Source: Aeromonas bivalvium (GTDB lineage Bacteria > Pseudomonadota > Gammaproteobacteria > Enterobacterales > Aeromonadaceae). From it: a DNA stretch of 64,000 bases. The translations under genes were made by a program, and so were the position numbers. Shown here piece by piece: positions 29,801-38,593 of this stretch. Under the pieces are notes generated by a model. The model made no database searches. It saw only the letters and a program-made list of their open reading frames with translations, and had not been told where the DNA came from. Where the stretch lies: positions 62,001 to 126,000 of the forward strand of contig NZ_CDBT01000008.1 in assembly GCF_000819765.1 (NCBI RefSeq), written 5' to 3'. Each line of letters opens with the position of its first letter. Position 1 is the first letter of the stretch.

Positions 29801-30861
29801 AGGCCCAGCAGGGTGGGGTAGAGCTCCTCCATGACGCGATCGTACTGGGCGCGGCTGTAGCGCGGATGCAGGGCGGAGAGCTTGATGGAGATGCCCGGCC
29901 CCTCGTAGATGCCGCGACCGTGGGAGGCCTTGCCGATGGCGTGGATGGCCTGCTCGTAGGAGGCGAGATAGCGTTTGGCGTCTTCTTCCGTCAGGGCCGC
30001 TTCCCCCAGCATGTCGTAGGAGTAGCGGAACCCCTTGCTCTCCATGCCGCCTGCGTTCGCCAGCGCCTCGGCGATGGTCTCGCCGGTGACGAACTGCTCA
30101 CCCATCAGGCGCATCGCCATGTCGACGCCCTTGCGGATGAGCGGCTCACCCCCCTTGCCGATCAGCCCCTTGAGGGAGCTGTTCATGCCCGCCTCGTTGT
30201 GGGTGGCCACCAGCTTGCCGGTGATGAGCAGGCCCCAGGAGGCGGCGTTGACGAACAGTGAGGTGCTCTGGCCCAGATGCTGGCTCCAGTTGCCACCGCT
30301 TATCTTGTCGCGGATCAGGGCATCCCGGGTCGCCTTGTCGGGGATGCGCAGCAGCGCCTCCGCCAGGCACATCAGGGCCACCCCTTCCTGGGAGGAGAGG
30401 GAGAACTCCTGCAGCAGCCCCTGCACCAGGCCCTGACGGCCGCTGGCGCTCTTCTGGTTGCGCAGTTTCTCGGCGATGCCCATGGCCAGCTTCTGGGTCG
30501 CGTCAGCCTTCTCCCTGGGCAGACGGGCCTGCTCCAGCAGCATGGGGACGGCCTCGGTCTCGGGGCGACGATAAGCCCCCGTGATGGCGGCCCGCAGCAC
30601 GGACTGGGGCAGAATGCTCTCGGCAAACTCGAGGAAGATCTGGATGCCCTGTTCGGTCAGGGTCTCGACGGCCTCTTCCCCGGCGGCGGCAGCCAGCCCG
30701 GAGTGCTCGGGCGGGGTCAGGCCGCGATCCAGCTGCTCCAGATAGGTGAAGATGGCTTGCTTGATCAGCCAGTGGGGGGTGCGATCCAGGGTCTGAGCTG
30801 CCTGCTTGAGACGGTCGCGGGTCGCTTCATCGAGTTTGACGCCGAGGGTGGTAGTGGCCAT
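26899..30861 (-). CDS. putA: Trifunctional PutA: repressor, proline dehydrogenase and P5C dehydrogenase
   Basis: PutA oxidises proline to glutamate in two steps and, in the trifunctional form, represses its own operon. The 1320 residues match the length of E. coli PutA. An N-terminal ribbon-helix-helix (MATTTLGVKLDEATRDRL, residues 1-48) marks the DNA-binding type. The proline dehydrogenase barrel lies in the first half (GPGISIKLSALHPRY near 328), the P5C dehydrogenase in the second half with the catalytic cysteine in GQRCSALR near 920, and a C-terminal extension ends SLMTIG. The usual partner putP is not adjacent. GTTGCA boxes upstream support autoregulation. Confidence 0.96.
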   Translation of the reverse strand: MATTTLGVKLDEATRDRLKQAAQTLDRTPHWLIKQAIFTYLEQLDRGLTPPEHSGLAAAAGEEAVETLTEQGIQIFLEFAESILPQSVLRAAITGAYRRPETEAVPMLLEQARLPREKADATQKLAMGIAEKLRNQKSASGRQGLVQGLLQEFSLSSQEGVALMCLAEALLRIPDKATRDALIRDKISGGNWSQHLGQSTSLFVNAASWGLLITGKLVATHNEAGMNSSLKGLIGKGGEPLIRKGVDMAMRLMGEQFVTGETIAEALANAGGMESKGFRYSYDMLGEAALTEEDAKRYLASYEQAIHAIGKASHGRGIYEGPGISIKLSALHPRYSRAQYDRVMEELYPTLLGLTQLARQYDIGINIDAEEADRLEISLDLLEKLCFDPSLADWNGIGFVIQAYQKRCPYVIDYVIDLAKRSRHRLMIRLVKGAYWDSEIKRAQQEGLEGYPVYTRKPYTDVSYLACARKLLAVPESIYPQFATHNAHSLSAIYQLAGQNYYPGQYEFQCLHGMGEPLYEQVVGKVADGKLGRPCRIYAPVGSHETLLAYLVRRLLENGANTSFVNRIADNNISLSDLVQDPVQQIEQMAAREGALGLPHPRIPLPRDLYGEARPNSAGLDLANEHRLGSLSAALLASTNTAYQAVPMLGNEQLGCDTEAPTQFQPVVNPADHRDIVGQVSEATVAQVDKALACSLTSGQIWQATPPAERAAVLERAADLMESELQPLMGLLVRESGKTFANAIAEVREAVDFLRYYAAQARNHFTNDTHRPLGPVVCISPWNFPLAIFSGQVCAALAAGNTVLAKPAEQTPLIAAQAVRILLEAGVPAGAVQLLPGRGETVGAALIADERVRGVMFTGSTEVAGIISRNLAGRLDAQGRTIPLIAETGGQNAMIVDSSALTEQVVMDVISSAFDSAGQRCSALRVLCVQDDVADRVIRMLKGAMAEYKVGSPEHLSTDIGPVIDAEAKANIERHIKAMGDKGRKVHQIARTQGDACSRGTFVLPTLIELDSLDELGPEVFGPVLHLVRYPRTRLGELLAQINGSGYGLTLGVHTRIDETIAQVVNTAKVGNLYVNRNIVGAVVGVQPFGGEGLSGTGPKAGGPLYMYRLLGARPQEAVANQLHQESGALHAEAKAPLLALRDWASKQDPALAALCDHYAALSQSGRTQLLTGPTGERNSYSLLPRERVLCLAEEKADLLAQLAACLAVGSQVLLPDDAQTRSLLSSLPTEVRDPIALVADWATGEADFDALLHHGDSDQLREVSKLAAARQAARNGAIIGVHGLHRGETDIPLERLLIEHALSVNTAAAGGNASLMTIG

Positions 30862-30922
30862 GGGACTTCCTGTGTCTATAAGGTAACAATATTACCGGAC
30901 GGTTAAATTTCGCCGATGATGG

Positions 30923-30938
30923 TGCAACTAGGTGCAAC
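30923..30938 (-). promoter_or_regulatory. Paired GTTGCA boxes upstream of putA (PutA operator)
   Basis: Read on the minus strand, GTTGCA occurs at 30933-30938 and again at 30923-30928, 10 bp apart and about 65 bp before putA. GTTGCA is the motif bound by the ribbon-helix-helix of E. coli PutA. One helical turn between boxes favours cooperative binding. An AT-rich segment just after it probably holds the promoter. Confidence 0.6.
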
Positions 30939-31090
30939 CTTCAAGCAAGAAATTTTAATGTATTGGTTACATTGTTGAATTCTTCCATGAATCAGGTCTC
31001 CATCAGGCTCTCTTCAAATCCGCCGCTTGTCCCCTTTTCACTGCATTATTAATGGGTTGGCAATGCACCTTATGAAGGCTGGACACGAGG

Positions 31091-31096
31091 TGCAAC
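31091..31096 (-). promoter_or_regulatory. Distal GTTGCA box upstream of putA
   Basis: A third GTTGCA, in the same orientation, lies about 155 bp before the proximal pair and within the same 410-bp gene-free interval (30862-31272). It might allow looping, or serve the VOC gene on the other side. No protein gene is supported in this interval. Confidence 0.35.
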
Positions 31097-31272
31097 CTTT
31101 TGAAAATCGGGTTGCGCTTTTTGCTGGTGCGACCGAAGCGAGGCCAGCGAGCGGGCCATTCCCTGCACCCCATGCGGGGAGGGGCGCCGGATCGCCACCT
31201 GACAGCGTCCCGTGCTCTTCTATGCTGTTAGCTGGCCACAGGGGCCAGCTATTGGTGATCAAGGAGAAACCC

Positions 31273-31710
31273 ATGGCGCGTGTCAGTACCTATCTCAATT
31301 TTGCCCGGGAGACGGAGGCGGCTTTCCTCTTCTATCGCGAGGTGTTCGGCGGCGAGTTTGACGGCCCCATTCACAGGTTCAAGGAGTCCCCGGGTTGCCC
31401 GGGCCAGCCCCCTCTGTCACAGGAAGACGGGGAGCTGGTGATGCATGTGGCCCTGCCCATCCTCGGCGGCCACGTGCTGATGGGCACGGACGCCCCGGCC
31501 AGCATGGGATTCACCCTGGTGCAGGGCAACAACAGCTACCTCAACCTGGAGCCGGACAGCCGAGCCGAGACCGACCGCCTGTTTGCGGCCCTGGGGGAGG
31601 GGGGCCAGGTGGAGATGCCGCTGGCGGAGATGTTCTGGGGCGACTATTTCGGATCCCTGGTGGACAAGTTCGGCACCCACTGGATGTTCAACTGCCAGAG
31701 CAAGACCTGA
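31273..31710 (+). CDS. VOC-superfamily protein, PhnB-like
   Basis: This is a 145-residue member of the vicinal oxygen chelate fold, of the PhnB-like (3-demethylubiquinone-9 3-methyltransferase-like) group. It starts STYLNFARETEAAFLFYREVFGGEF and ends with WGDYFGSLVDKFGTHWMFN, both characteristic. Such proteins often lack the full metal triad, and no activity can be assigned. AAGGAG lies 6 bases before the ATG at 31273. It diverges from putA. Confidence 0.85.
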   Translation: MARVSTYLNFARETEAAFLFYREVFGGEFDGPIHRFKESPGCPGQPPLSQEDGELVMHVALPILGGHVLMGTDAPASMGFTLVQGNNSYLNLEPDSRAETDRLFAALGEGGQVEMPLAEMFWGDYFGSLVDKFGTHWMFNCQSKT

Positions 31711-31726
31711 CGGCAGATCTGCAATG

Positions 31727-31750
31727 AAAAGGGCGCCATGGCGCCCTTTT
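31727..31750. terminator. Terminator after VOC gene, facing fumC
   Basis: AAAAGGGCGCC pairs with GGCGCCCTTTT around AT. It serves the VOC gene and possibly also the minus-strand fumC, whose stop is about 95 bp away. Confidence 0.8.
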
Positions 31751-31843
31751 CATCTTGTCTTGTCTATCTCTTTTCCTCTTTGTTGAATCCCACCATTTTC
31801 GCCGGTATTACCCGGGCATCGGATGGCCGTGCGCCGAGCTGCC

Positions 31844-33235
<1,392 letters not shown>

Positions 33236-33300
33236 GGGGATTCTCCTGCCGATGAGAGGGGTGTTCCCCAGCATGAACCCAAACGGCGGTCGGGGCCAGC

Positions 33301-33334
33301 TTGCACATGACACGGTATTGCTTATAATAAGCAA
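33301..33334 (+). promoter_or_regulatory. marR promoter with overlapping palindromic operator
   Basis: TTGCAC (33301-33306) and a perfect TATAAT (33323-33328) are 16 bp apart. The palindrome TTGCTTAT-A-ATAAGCAA (33318-33334) covers the -10 box. MarR/SlyA-family repressors bind such 17-18 bp palindromes, so the downstream regulator very probably represses itself and the efflux genes here. Confidence 0.75.
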
Positions 33335-33358
33335 AGCTTACTATATAGGTTGCGTACT

Positions 33359-33787
33359 ATGAACCAACAACCCGACACCCTTGGCTTTCTCATCGGCGAC
33401 GTCCAGCGTCTGATGCGCCGCCAGTTCCAGCAGCAGCTGGAAGGGAGCTGCCTTACCCTGGCCCAGGCCCGCGCCCTGGTGCACATCGCCCGCAGCGAGG
33501 GGATCCGTCAGGTGGATCTGGCGGATCGGCTCGATATCCAGCCCATCACCCTGGCCCGCCAGCTCGATCAGTTGGCGGAGAGCGGCCTGGTGGAGCGGCG
33601 CAGCGACCCCCATGACAGACGAGCCCATCAGCTGTTTCTGACCGAGGCCGCGACCCCCTATCTGGCGATGATCAAGCAGGCCTCGGATCAGGTGCATCAG
33701 AGAGCCATCGGCGAGCTGGGGGAGGAGGCGACGGATGCGCTGTGCCGCTCCCTCAAGATCCTGCGTGCCAACCTGGGCCACCTCTGA
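33359..33787 (+). CDS. MarR-family transcriptional regulator of an efflux operon
   Basis: This is a winged-helix regulator of 142 residues. The core LTLAQARALVHIARSEGIRQVDLADRLDIQPITLARQLDQLAESGLVERR contains the recognition helix, and DPHDRRAHQLFLT is the wing motif (DxRxxxLxLT type). It lies 37 bp before an EmrA/EmrB pair on the same strand and has a palindrome over its own -10 box, so it probably represses the operon until a toxic ligand binds. ATG 33359 is preferred to a TTG nine bases upstream. Confidence 0.9.
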   Translation: MNQQPDTLGFLIGDVQRLMRRQFQQQLEGSCLTLAQARALVHIARSEGIRQVDLADRLDIQPITLARQLDQLAESGLVERRSDPHDRRAHQLFLTEAATPYLAMIKQASDQVHQRAIGELGEEATDALCRSLKILRANLGHL

Positions 33788-33824
33788 TGTTTTCCTGTGA
33801 TGCCAACCAACGTGGAGCCATATC

Positions 33825-34892
33825 ATGACCACTGATTCCCCCTCTTCCTCCCGTCCCGCGGCCAACCGACGCCGTACCCGCCTGCTGTTGCTGGTGGTGG
33901 TGCCGGCGCTGGCCCTGCTCGGGGCGGGCGCCATCTATCTGCATGGCGGACGCTATGTGGAGACGGACAACGCCTATGTGAAGGCGGACAAGGTGCCCAT
34001 CAGCACCGAGGTGCTGGGCCGGGTGGCCAAGGTGTTCGTCGCCGAAAACCAGCAGGTCAAGGCCGGTCAGCCGCTGTTCGAACTGGATCCCGAGTCCTTC
34101 CAGGTCGCCGTGACCAAGGCCGAAGCGGAACTTGCCAAGGTGCGTACCGATCTGGTGGCGCTACAGACCAGCTATCGCGGTCAGCAGGCGGAGATTGCCG
34201 TGGCCCGCACTCGCCATGCCTATGCCCTGAAGGAGGAACGTCGTCAGGCGGATCTGGTGGCCAGGCACTTCACCTCCACCGCCAACTACGATGACGCCCG
34301 CCAGCTCACCATACAGACAGGTCAGCAGCAGGTGGCGCTGGAGGAGGGACTCAAAAAGATAGAGGCTTCCCTCAGCGGCGACGTCAACTTGCCGGTGGAG
34401 CAGCAGCCCGCCTACCGGGAAGCCGCCGCCGAGCTGGCCAAGGCCAGGCTGGATCTGGCCCGCACCACCATTTATGCCCCCGCCAACGGCATCGCCAGCC
34501 AGCTACCCAAGCCCGGCCAGTACAGCATAGTGGGCATGACCGCCATGATGCTGGTGGAGACGGACACCCCCTGGGTGGAGGCAAACTTCACCGAGACGGA
34601 GCTGACCCATGTGCAGCCGGGTCAGAAGGTGGACATCAGCGTGGACACCTACCCGGACGCCCGCTGGCACGGGGTAGTGGAGAGCCTGAGCCCGGCCACC
34701 GGCTCCGAGTTCTCGGTGATCCCGGCCCAGAACGCCACCGGCAACTGGGTCAAGATAGCCCAGCGCGTCGCGGTGCGGATCAAGCTGGACGAGGAGGCGG
34801 ACCTGCCCACCCTGCGCGCCGGCCTGAGCGCCACCGCCGAAATCGATACCGGTCACCAGCGCACTCTGCCCGGCCTGTCAGGTCGAGGTTGA
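33825..34892 (+). CDS. EmrA/HlyD-family membrane fusion protein
   Basis: This is the periplasmic adaptor of a drug efflux system. The 355 residues have one N-terminal membrane helix (about 19-41), the motif RYVETDNAYVKAD at 44-56 that is diagnostic for the EmrA group, a lipoyl half-motif (VLGRVAKVFVAENQQVKAGQ), a helical hairpin (95-195), the second lipoyl half (ARTTIYAPANGIAS) and a beta-barrel domain. It is followed after one base by the EmrB-type transporter. An outer-membrane TolC partner is not in this operon. Confidence 0.92.
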   Translation: MTTDSPSSSRPAANRRRTRLLLLVVVPALALLGAGAIYLHGGRYVETDNAYVKADKVPISTEVLGRVAKVFVAENQQVKAGQPLFELDPESFQVAVTKAEAELAKVRTDLVALQTSYRGQQAEIAVARTRHAYALKEERRQADLVARHFTSTANYDDARQLTIQTGQQQVALEEGLKKIEASLSGDVNLPVEQQPAYREAAAELAKARLDLARTTIYAPANGIASQLPKPGQYSIVGMTAMMLVETDTPWVEANFTETELTHVQPGQKVDISVDTYPDARWHGVVESLSPATGSEFSVIPAQNATGNWVKIAQRVAVRIKLDEEADLPTLRAGLSATAEIDTGHQRTLPGLSGRG

Positions 34893-34893
34893 T

Positions 34894-36435
34894 ATGACGA
34901 GTGCAGCCACAGGGCAGGCCGACCAGGCTTCCCGTCGCACCTTCATCACACTGTCGGTGATGCTGGCCACCATCATGCAGGCCCTGGACACCACCATCGC
35001 CAACGTGGCCCTGCCCCACATGCAGGGGGCCATGGGGGCGACCCAGGATCAGATCTCCTGGGTGCTCACCTCCTACATAGTCGCGGCCGCCATCTTCATG
35101 CCGCTGACCGGCTTTATCTCGGCAAGAATTGGCCGCAAAAGACTGTTCATGTGGTCGGTGGCGGGCTTTACCGTCGCCTCCATGCTGTGCGGCGCGGCCC
35201 AGAGCCTGGATCAGATAGTGCTGTTCCGCCTGCTGCAGGGGATCTTCGGCGCCAGCCTGGTGCCCCTCTCCCAGGCGGTGCTGCTCGATACCTATCCCCC
35301 CGAGAAACACGGCTCCGCCATGGCGATGTGGGGCATAGGGGTCATGGTGGGCCCCATCCTGGGGCCGTCTCTCGGGGGCTGGCTCACCGAGTACTACAAC
35401 TGGCGCTGGGTCTTCTACATCAACCTGCCGTTCGGCCTGCTGGCCTGGTTCGGGCTTGCCGCCTTCATCGAGGAGACGAAGATCGATGCCAGCCGCCGCT
35501 TCGATCTGCTGGGGTTCGCCCTGTTGAGCCTCGGCATAGGGGCGCTGCAGATGGCGCTGGACCGCGGGGAGTCCCAGAACTGGTTCGCCAGCCGGGAGAT
35601 AGTGATCGAGACCGCCCTGATGGTGATGGCCTTCTATCTGTTCGTGGTGCACATCTTCACCCACCCCCATCCCTACATAGAGCCGGCCCTGTTTCGGGAT
35701 CGCAACTTCAGCGTCGGCCTGGTGTTCATCTTCATCGTCGGCATCATACTGCTGGCGACCATGACGCTGCTGCCCCCCTTCATGCAGGGGTTGATGGGCT
35801 ATCCGGTGATCGATGTGGGCTACCTGCTGGCCCCGCGCGGGGTGGGGACCATGTTCGCCATGATGCTGGTGGGTCGGCTGTCGGGCCGGGTGGATGTGCG
35901 CATCCTGATCCTGCTGGGCTTGCTGCTCACCAGCCTCTCCATGTGGGAGATGACCCTGTTCAACACCGATATCGGCAGCTGGGACATAGTGCGCACCGGC
36001 ATCATCCAGGGGCTGGGGCTCGGCTTCATCTTCGTGCCCCTCTCCACCATCACCTTCGCGACCCTGGCGCCGCGCTATCGCAACGAGGGCACGGCGCTGT
36101 TCAGCCTGGTGCGCAACATCGGCAGCAGCATCGGCATCTCTGTGGTGATCACCTACCTGGCCCAGCGCACCCAGATGAATCACGAGGTGTTCGCCTCCTA
36201 CATCAATCCGTTCAACATGGCGCTGCATCAGAGCGGCGAGATCGCCAAGCTGGACACGGTCAAGGGGCTGGTGGAGCTCAACGGCGAGGTGACCCGCCAG
36301 GCCAGCCTGCTCGCCTACCTGCAGGATTTTCGTCTGATGATGTGGGTCAGCCTGTGCGCCATTCCCCTGGTGCTGCTGCTCAAGTCACCCAAACGAGACG
36401 GGAGCACCGGGGAGGGGGTACCCCTGCTGGATTGA
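34894..36435 (+). CDS. DHA2-family MFS multidrug transporter (EmrB type)
   Basis: This is a proton-driven drug exporter with about 14 membrane segments in 513 residues. The N-terminal motif LDTTIANVALPHMQGAMG (motif D1 of 14-TMS DHA2 pumps) lies near 30-47, ARIGRKRLF (motif A) near 76 and GPILGPSLGGWLTEYYNWRW (motif C) near 152-171. Together with the preceding adaptor it should form an inner-membrane/periplasm pump working with TolC. Substrate is unknown. The gene ends the marR-emrA-emrB-type operon. Confidence 0.93.
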   Translation: MTSAATGQADQASRRTFITLSVMLATIMQALDTTIANVALPHMQGAMGATQDQISWVLTSYIVAAAIFMPLTGFISARIGRKRLFMWSVAGFTVASMLCGAAQSLDQIVLFRLLQGIFGASLVPLSQAVLLDTYPPEKHGSAMAMWGIGVMVGPILGPSLGGWLTEYYNWRWVFYINLPFGLLAWFGLAAFIEETKIDASRRFDLLGFALLSLGIGALQMALDRGESQNWFASREIVIETALMVMAFYLFVVHIFTHPHPYIEPALFRDRNFSVGLVFIFIVGIILLATMTLLPPFMQGLMGYPVIDVGYLLAPRGVGTMFAMMLVGRLSGRVDVRILILLGLLLTSLSMWEMTLFNTDIGSWDIVRTGIIQGLGLGFIFVPLSTITFATLAPRYRNEGTALFSLVRNIGSSIGISVVITYLAQRTQMNHEVFASYINPFNMALHQSGEIAKLDTVKGLVELNGEVTRQASLLAYLQDFRLMMWVSLCAIPLVLLLKSPKRDGSTGEGVPLLD

Positions 36436-36544
36436 TGCTGATAGAGTCTTGTCGGACAGGGCCGGATGGATATCCCATGACGGTGTCTGCGGATCATCAT
36501 GGTGCCCTGTTCATGGGGGGCACGAGCACAAGGAGAGCGCAAGG

Positions 36545-37033
36545 ATGGCGCGGTTGGCAAGAAATCTGGTATCCCATGGTCTGGTGGCTGTGCTGGGCTT
36601 CATGGCGGGCATCTATGCCTTGCCAATCCTGGTGGCGCAGTCCCATACCCCTGCCCAGGCGAGCCTGCAACTGGCCCAGGATGCCGCGCACTACCAGGGG
36701 ACGTTTCGCCGGGAGCTGGCGGGCAGCGACTCCTTGCATTGGGCGCAGGGCAGGTTGTTCGTGGGTGATCATGCCATTGCCATGGTGGGGGAGATGGCTC
36801 CGGGGCCGGACTACAAGCTCTATCTCTCACCGACCTTCGTCGAGACGGAGGTGGACTTCCTGGCGCTCAAGGACAAGATGGCGCTGGTAGGGGATGTGCG
36901 CAGCTTCGACAGCTTCGTGATCTCCGTGCCCGGCCATGTCAATCCGGATATCTACACCACCGCCATCATATGGTGCGAGTCGTTTGGCAAATTCATCAGC
37001 GCCGCCCAGTATCAGGGCAGCGCCGGGTTGTGA
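36545..37033 (+). CDS. DM13-domain protein with N-terminal membrane anchor
   Basis: The 162 residues start with a hydrophobic segment (LVSHGLVAVLGFMAGIYALPILV, about 8-31), then a DM13 domain with the conserved cysteine in WCESFGKFISAAQY near the C-terminus. DM13 has been proposed to take part in redox or electron-transfer reactions; its bacterial function is not settled. GGAG about 10 bases upstream supports ATG 36545. It lies 109 bp after the efflux transporter and could be cotranscribed or independent. Confidence 0.83.
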   Translation: MARLARNLVSHGLVAVLGFMAGIYALPILVAQSHTPAQASLQLAQDAAHYQGTFRRELAGSDSLHWAQGRLFVGDHAIAMVGEMAPGPDYKLYLSPTFVETEVDFLALKDKMALVGDVRSFDSFVISVPGHVNPDIYTTAIIWCESFGKFISAAQYQGSAGL

Positions 37034-37047
37034 CCCCATGCCAGGTG

Positions 37048-37079
37048 AAAAGAGGGATGGCCCTGGCCATCCCTCTTTT
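37048..37079. terminator. Bidirectional terminator between DM13 gene and pepE
   Basis: A 15-bp perfect stem (37048-37062 with 37065-37079) has a 2-base loop and A/T-runs on both sides. Confidence 0.9.
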
Positions 37080-37097
37080 CATTGCGGCGCCCCTGAC

Positions 37098-37838
37098 TCA
37101 GATCTTGGGGATGAAGGGGGTGAGGGCGGCCAGGGGAGCTGCGTCCTCATGCTCCTGGATCGCCTCGCCGTGCTTGAAGATCTTGAAGCCTTCGCCGCGC
37201 ACGCTCCAGTACTCGACTGTCTCGCCGCCGCTCTCGCCGCTGATCTGCAGCAGGCTGGCTTCGCGCAGGGCCACCACGAACTCGCTCGGGTTGATGGCGC
37301 AGAACTCGGCGAGCCGCTCGTCCCGGGTCTCCCCCATGTGGCCGCTGATGCTGGCGTCCAGATAGTGGGGATTGATCTGCAGCGGGAACAGGCCCAGGGC
37401 CGGCAGCACGGCGGCGCTGCACACCGGCATGTCGTTGGTGGTGCGGATGCTCGGGGTCGCCACGTTGCAACCTGCGCTCCAGCCCACATAGGGCACGCCC
37501 CGTTCACGCACGGCGCGCTGGATGGGCACCACCAGACCGTATTCGTGCAGCAGCTGGTTCAGGCGCCAGGTGTTGCCGCCGCTGATAAAGATGGCGTCTG
37601 CCTGGTTGATGGCCGCCACGGGATCGTCGAACTGGTGGATGCTGATGGTCTCCACTCCCAGGCTCTCGCTGAGATCCTGGGCGCGGGCATCCCAGTCGCT
37701 GCGGATCACCGCATAGGGGATGAGCAGAATGCGCTTGACCTGTTTGCGGGCGAGCAGGGTCTGCACCCGGTCGCGGGCCCAGCCGAGCAGGCCCGGGTGT
37801 TCGGTGGTTTTTCCGTTGCTCAGTAACAGCAGTTCCAT
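37098..37838 (-). CDS. pepE: Peptidase E (alpha-aspartyl dipeptidase), family S51
   Basis: This cytosolic serine peptidase cleaves dipeptides with N-terminal aspartate. The 246 residues carry the nucleophile motif GWSAGCNVA near 119-127, FISGGNTWRL near 85 and the histidine in INPHYLD near 155. The protein is about 15 residues longer than E. coli PepE, at the C-terminus. GAGG lies close before the ATG at 37838. Single gene; orientation places it tail to head with ttrR. Confidence 0.92.
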   Translation of the reverse strand: MELLLLSNGKTTEHPGLLGWARDRVQTLLARKQVKRILLIPYAVIRSDWDARAQDLSESLGVETISIHQFDDPVAAINQADAIFISGGNTWRLNQLLHEYGLVVPIQRAVRERGVPYVGWSAGCNVATPSIRTTNDMPVCSAAVLPALGLFPLQINPHYLDASISGHMGETRDERLAEFCAINPSEFVVALREASLLQISGESGGETVEYWSVRGEGFKIFKHGEAIQEHEDAAPLAALTPFIPKI

Positions 37839-37980
37839 GATGTCTCCTCGAAATAATGCGCAGGACCTAGGTCGGCCCTGATAAAGGGAAGGGGCTACTC
37901 TACCCCCAAGGCGGCGCCAAGTGTGTGATCTCGCCACGTTTTATCTCCCGGGGCTGGGGTTTGCCCATGGCGTGAGCGAT

Positions 37981-38592
37981 TCAGGGCTGCCCATTGACCG
38001 CCGCATAGCGCAGCATCAGCTCGGCCAGTGAGCCCACCTCGAGCCGCCTCATCAGGCTGGCGCGGCACACCTCGACGGTGCGCACCGAGATGCAGAGATC
38101 CTGCGCTATCTGCTGGTTCTTGTGGCCTTGGGCGATGAGCTGCAACAGCTGGTGCTCGCGGGGGGTGAGCCGCTCGAAAGCGTGCCGATGGGCAAGCCGC
38201 GCCGCCGCGGCTAGGGTCGCCTGCTCGGCCCGCGCGATGGCGGCGAGCAGGGGGGCCAGCTGCACCGGCTTTTGCAAGAAATCCACCGCCCCCTGCTTGA
38301 GGGACTCCACCGCCAGGGGCACCTCCCCGTGACCGGTGAGAAACAGTATGGCGATGGGGCTCTGGGCCGCCTTCAGCCGCTGCTGCACCTCGGGGCCCGA
38401 CAGCCCCGGCATGCGGCAATCCAGGATGAGACAGGCGGGCAGGCGCAGATCGACCTCTGCCAGGAAGCGCTCGCCGTCGGCAAAGCAGCGCAGCTGCCGC
38501 TCGTCGCAGCTCTCCAGCATGAAGCGCAGGGAGTCGAGCACGGCCTGATCATCATCGACCAGGTAGAGGGGAGGGCGGTCAGTGGGTTGCAT
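37981..38592 (-). CDS. ttrR: Tetrathionate response regulator TtrR
   Basis: This is a two-component regulator expected to activate ttrBCA when tetrathionate is present. The 203 residues have a receiver domain with LVDDDQAVLD near 11, the phosphoacceptor Asp in ILDCRMPG near 57 and the K in FLQKPV, then a LuxR/FixJ-type HTH (LTPREHQLLQLIAQGHKNQQIA near 138-160). The ATG at 38592 is one base from the ttrS stop and has AGGAG 5 bases upstream, so it is coupled to ttrS. Confidence 0.92.
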   Translation of the reverse strand: MQPTDRPPLYLVDDDQAVLDSLRFMLESCDERQLRCFADGERFLAEVDLRLPACLILDCRMPGLSGPEVQQRLKAAQSPIAILFLTGHGEVPLAVESLKQGAVDFLQKPVQLAPLLAAIARAEQATLAAAARLAHRHAFERLTPREHQLLQLIAQGHKNQQIAQDLCISVRTVEVCRASLMRRLEVGSLAELMLRYAAVNGQP

Positions 38593-38593
38593 G

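Noticed and set aside
31038-31274. 78-residue minus-strand frame between putA and the VOC gene
   Set aside because: No ribosome site or recognisable domain, and it overlaps the putA control region.
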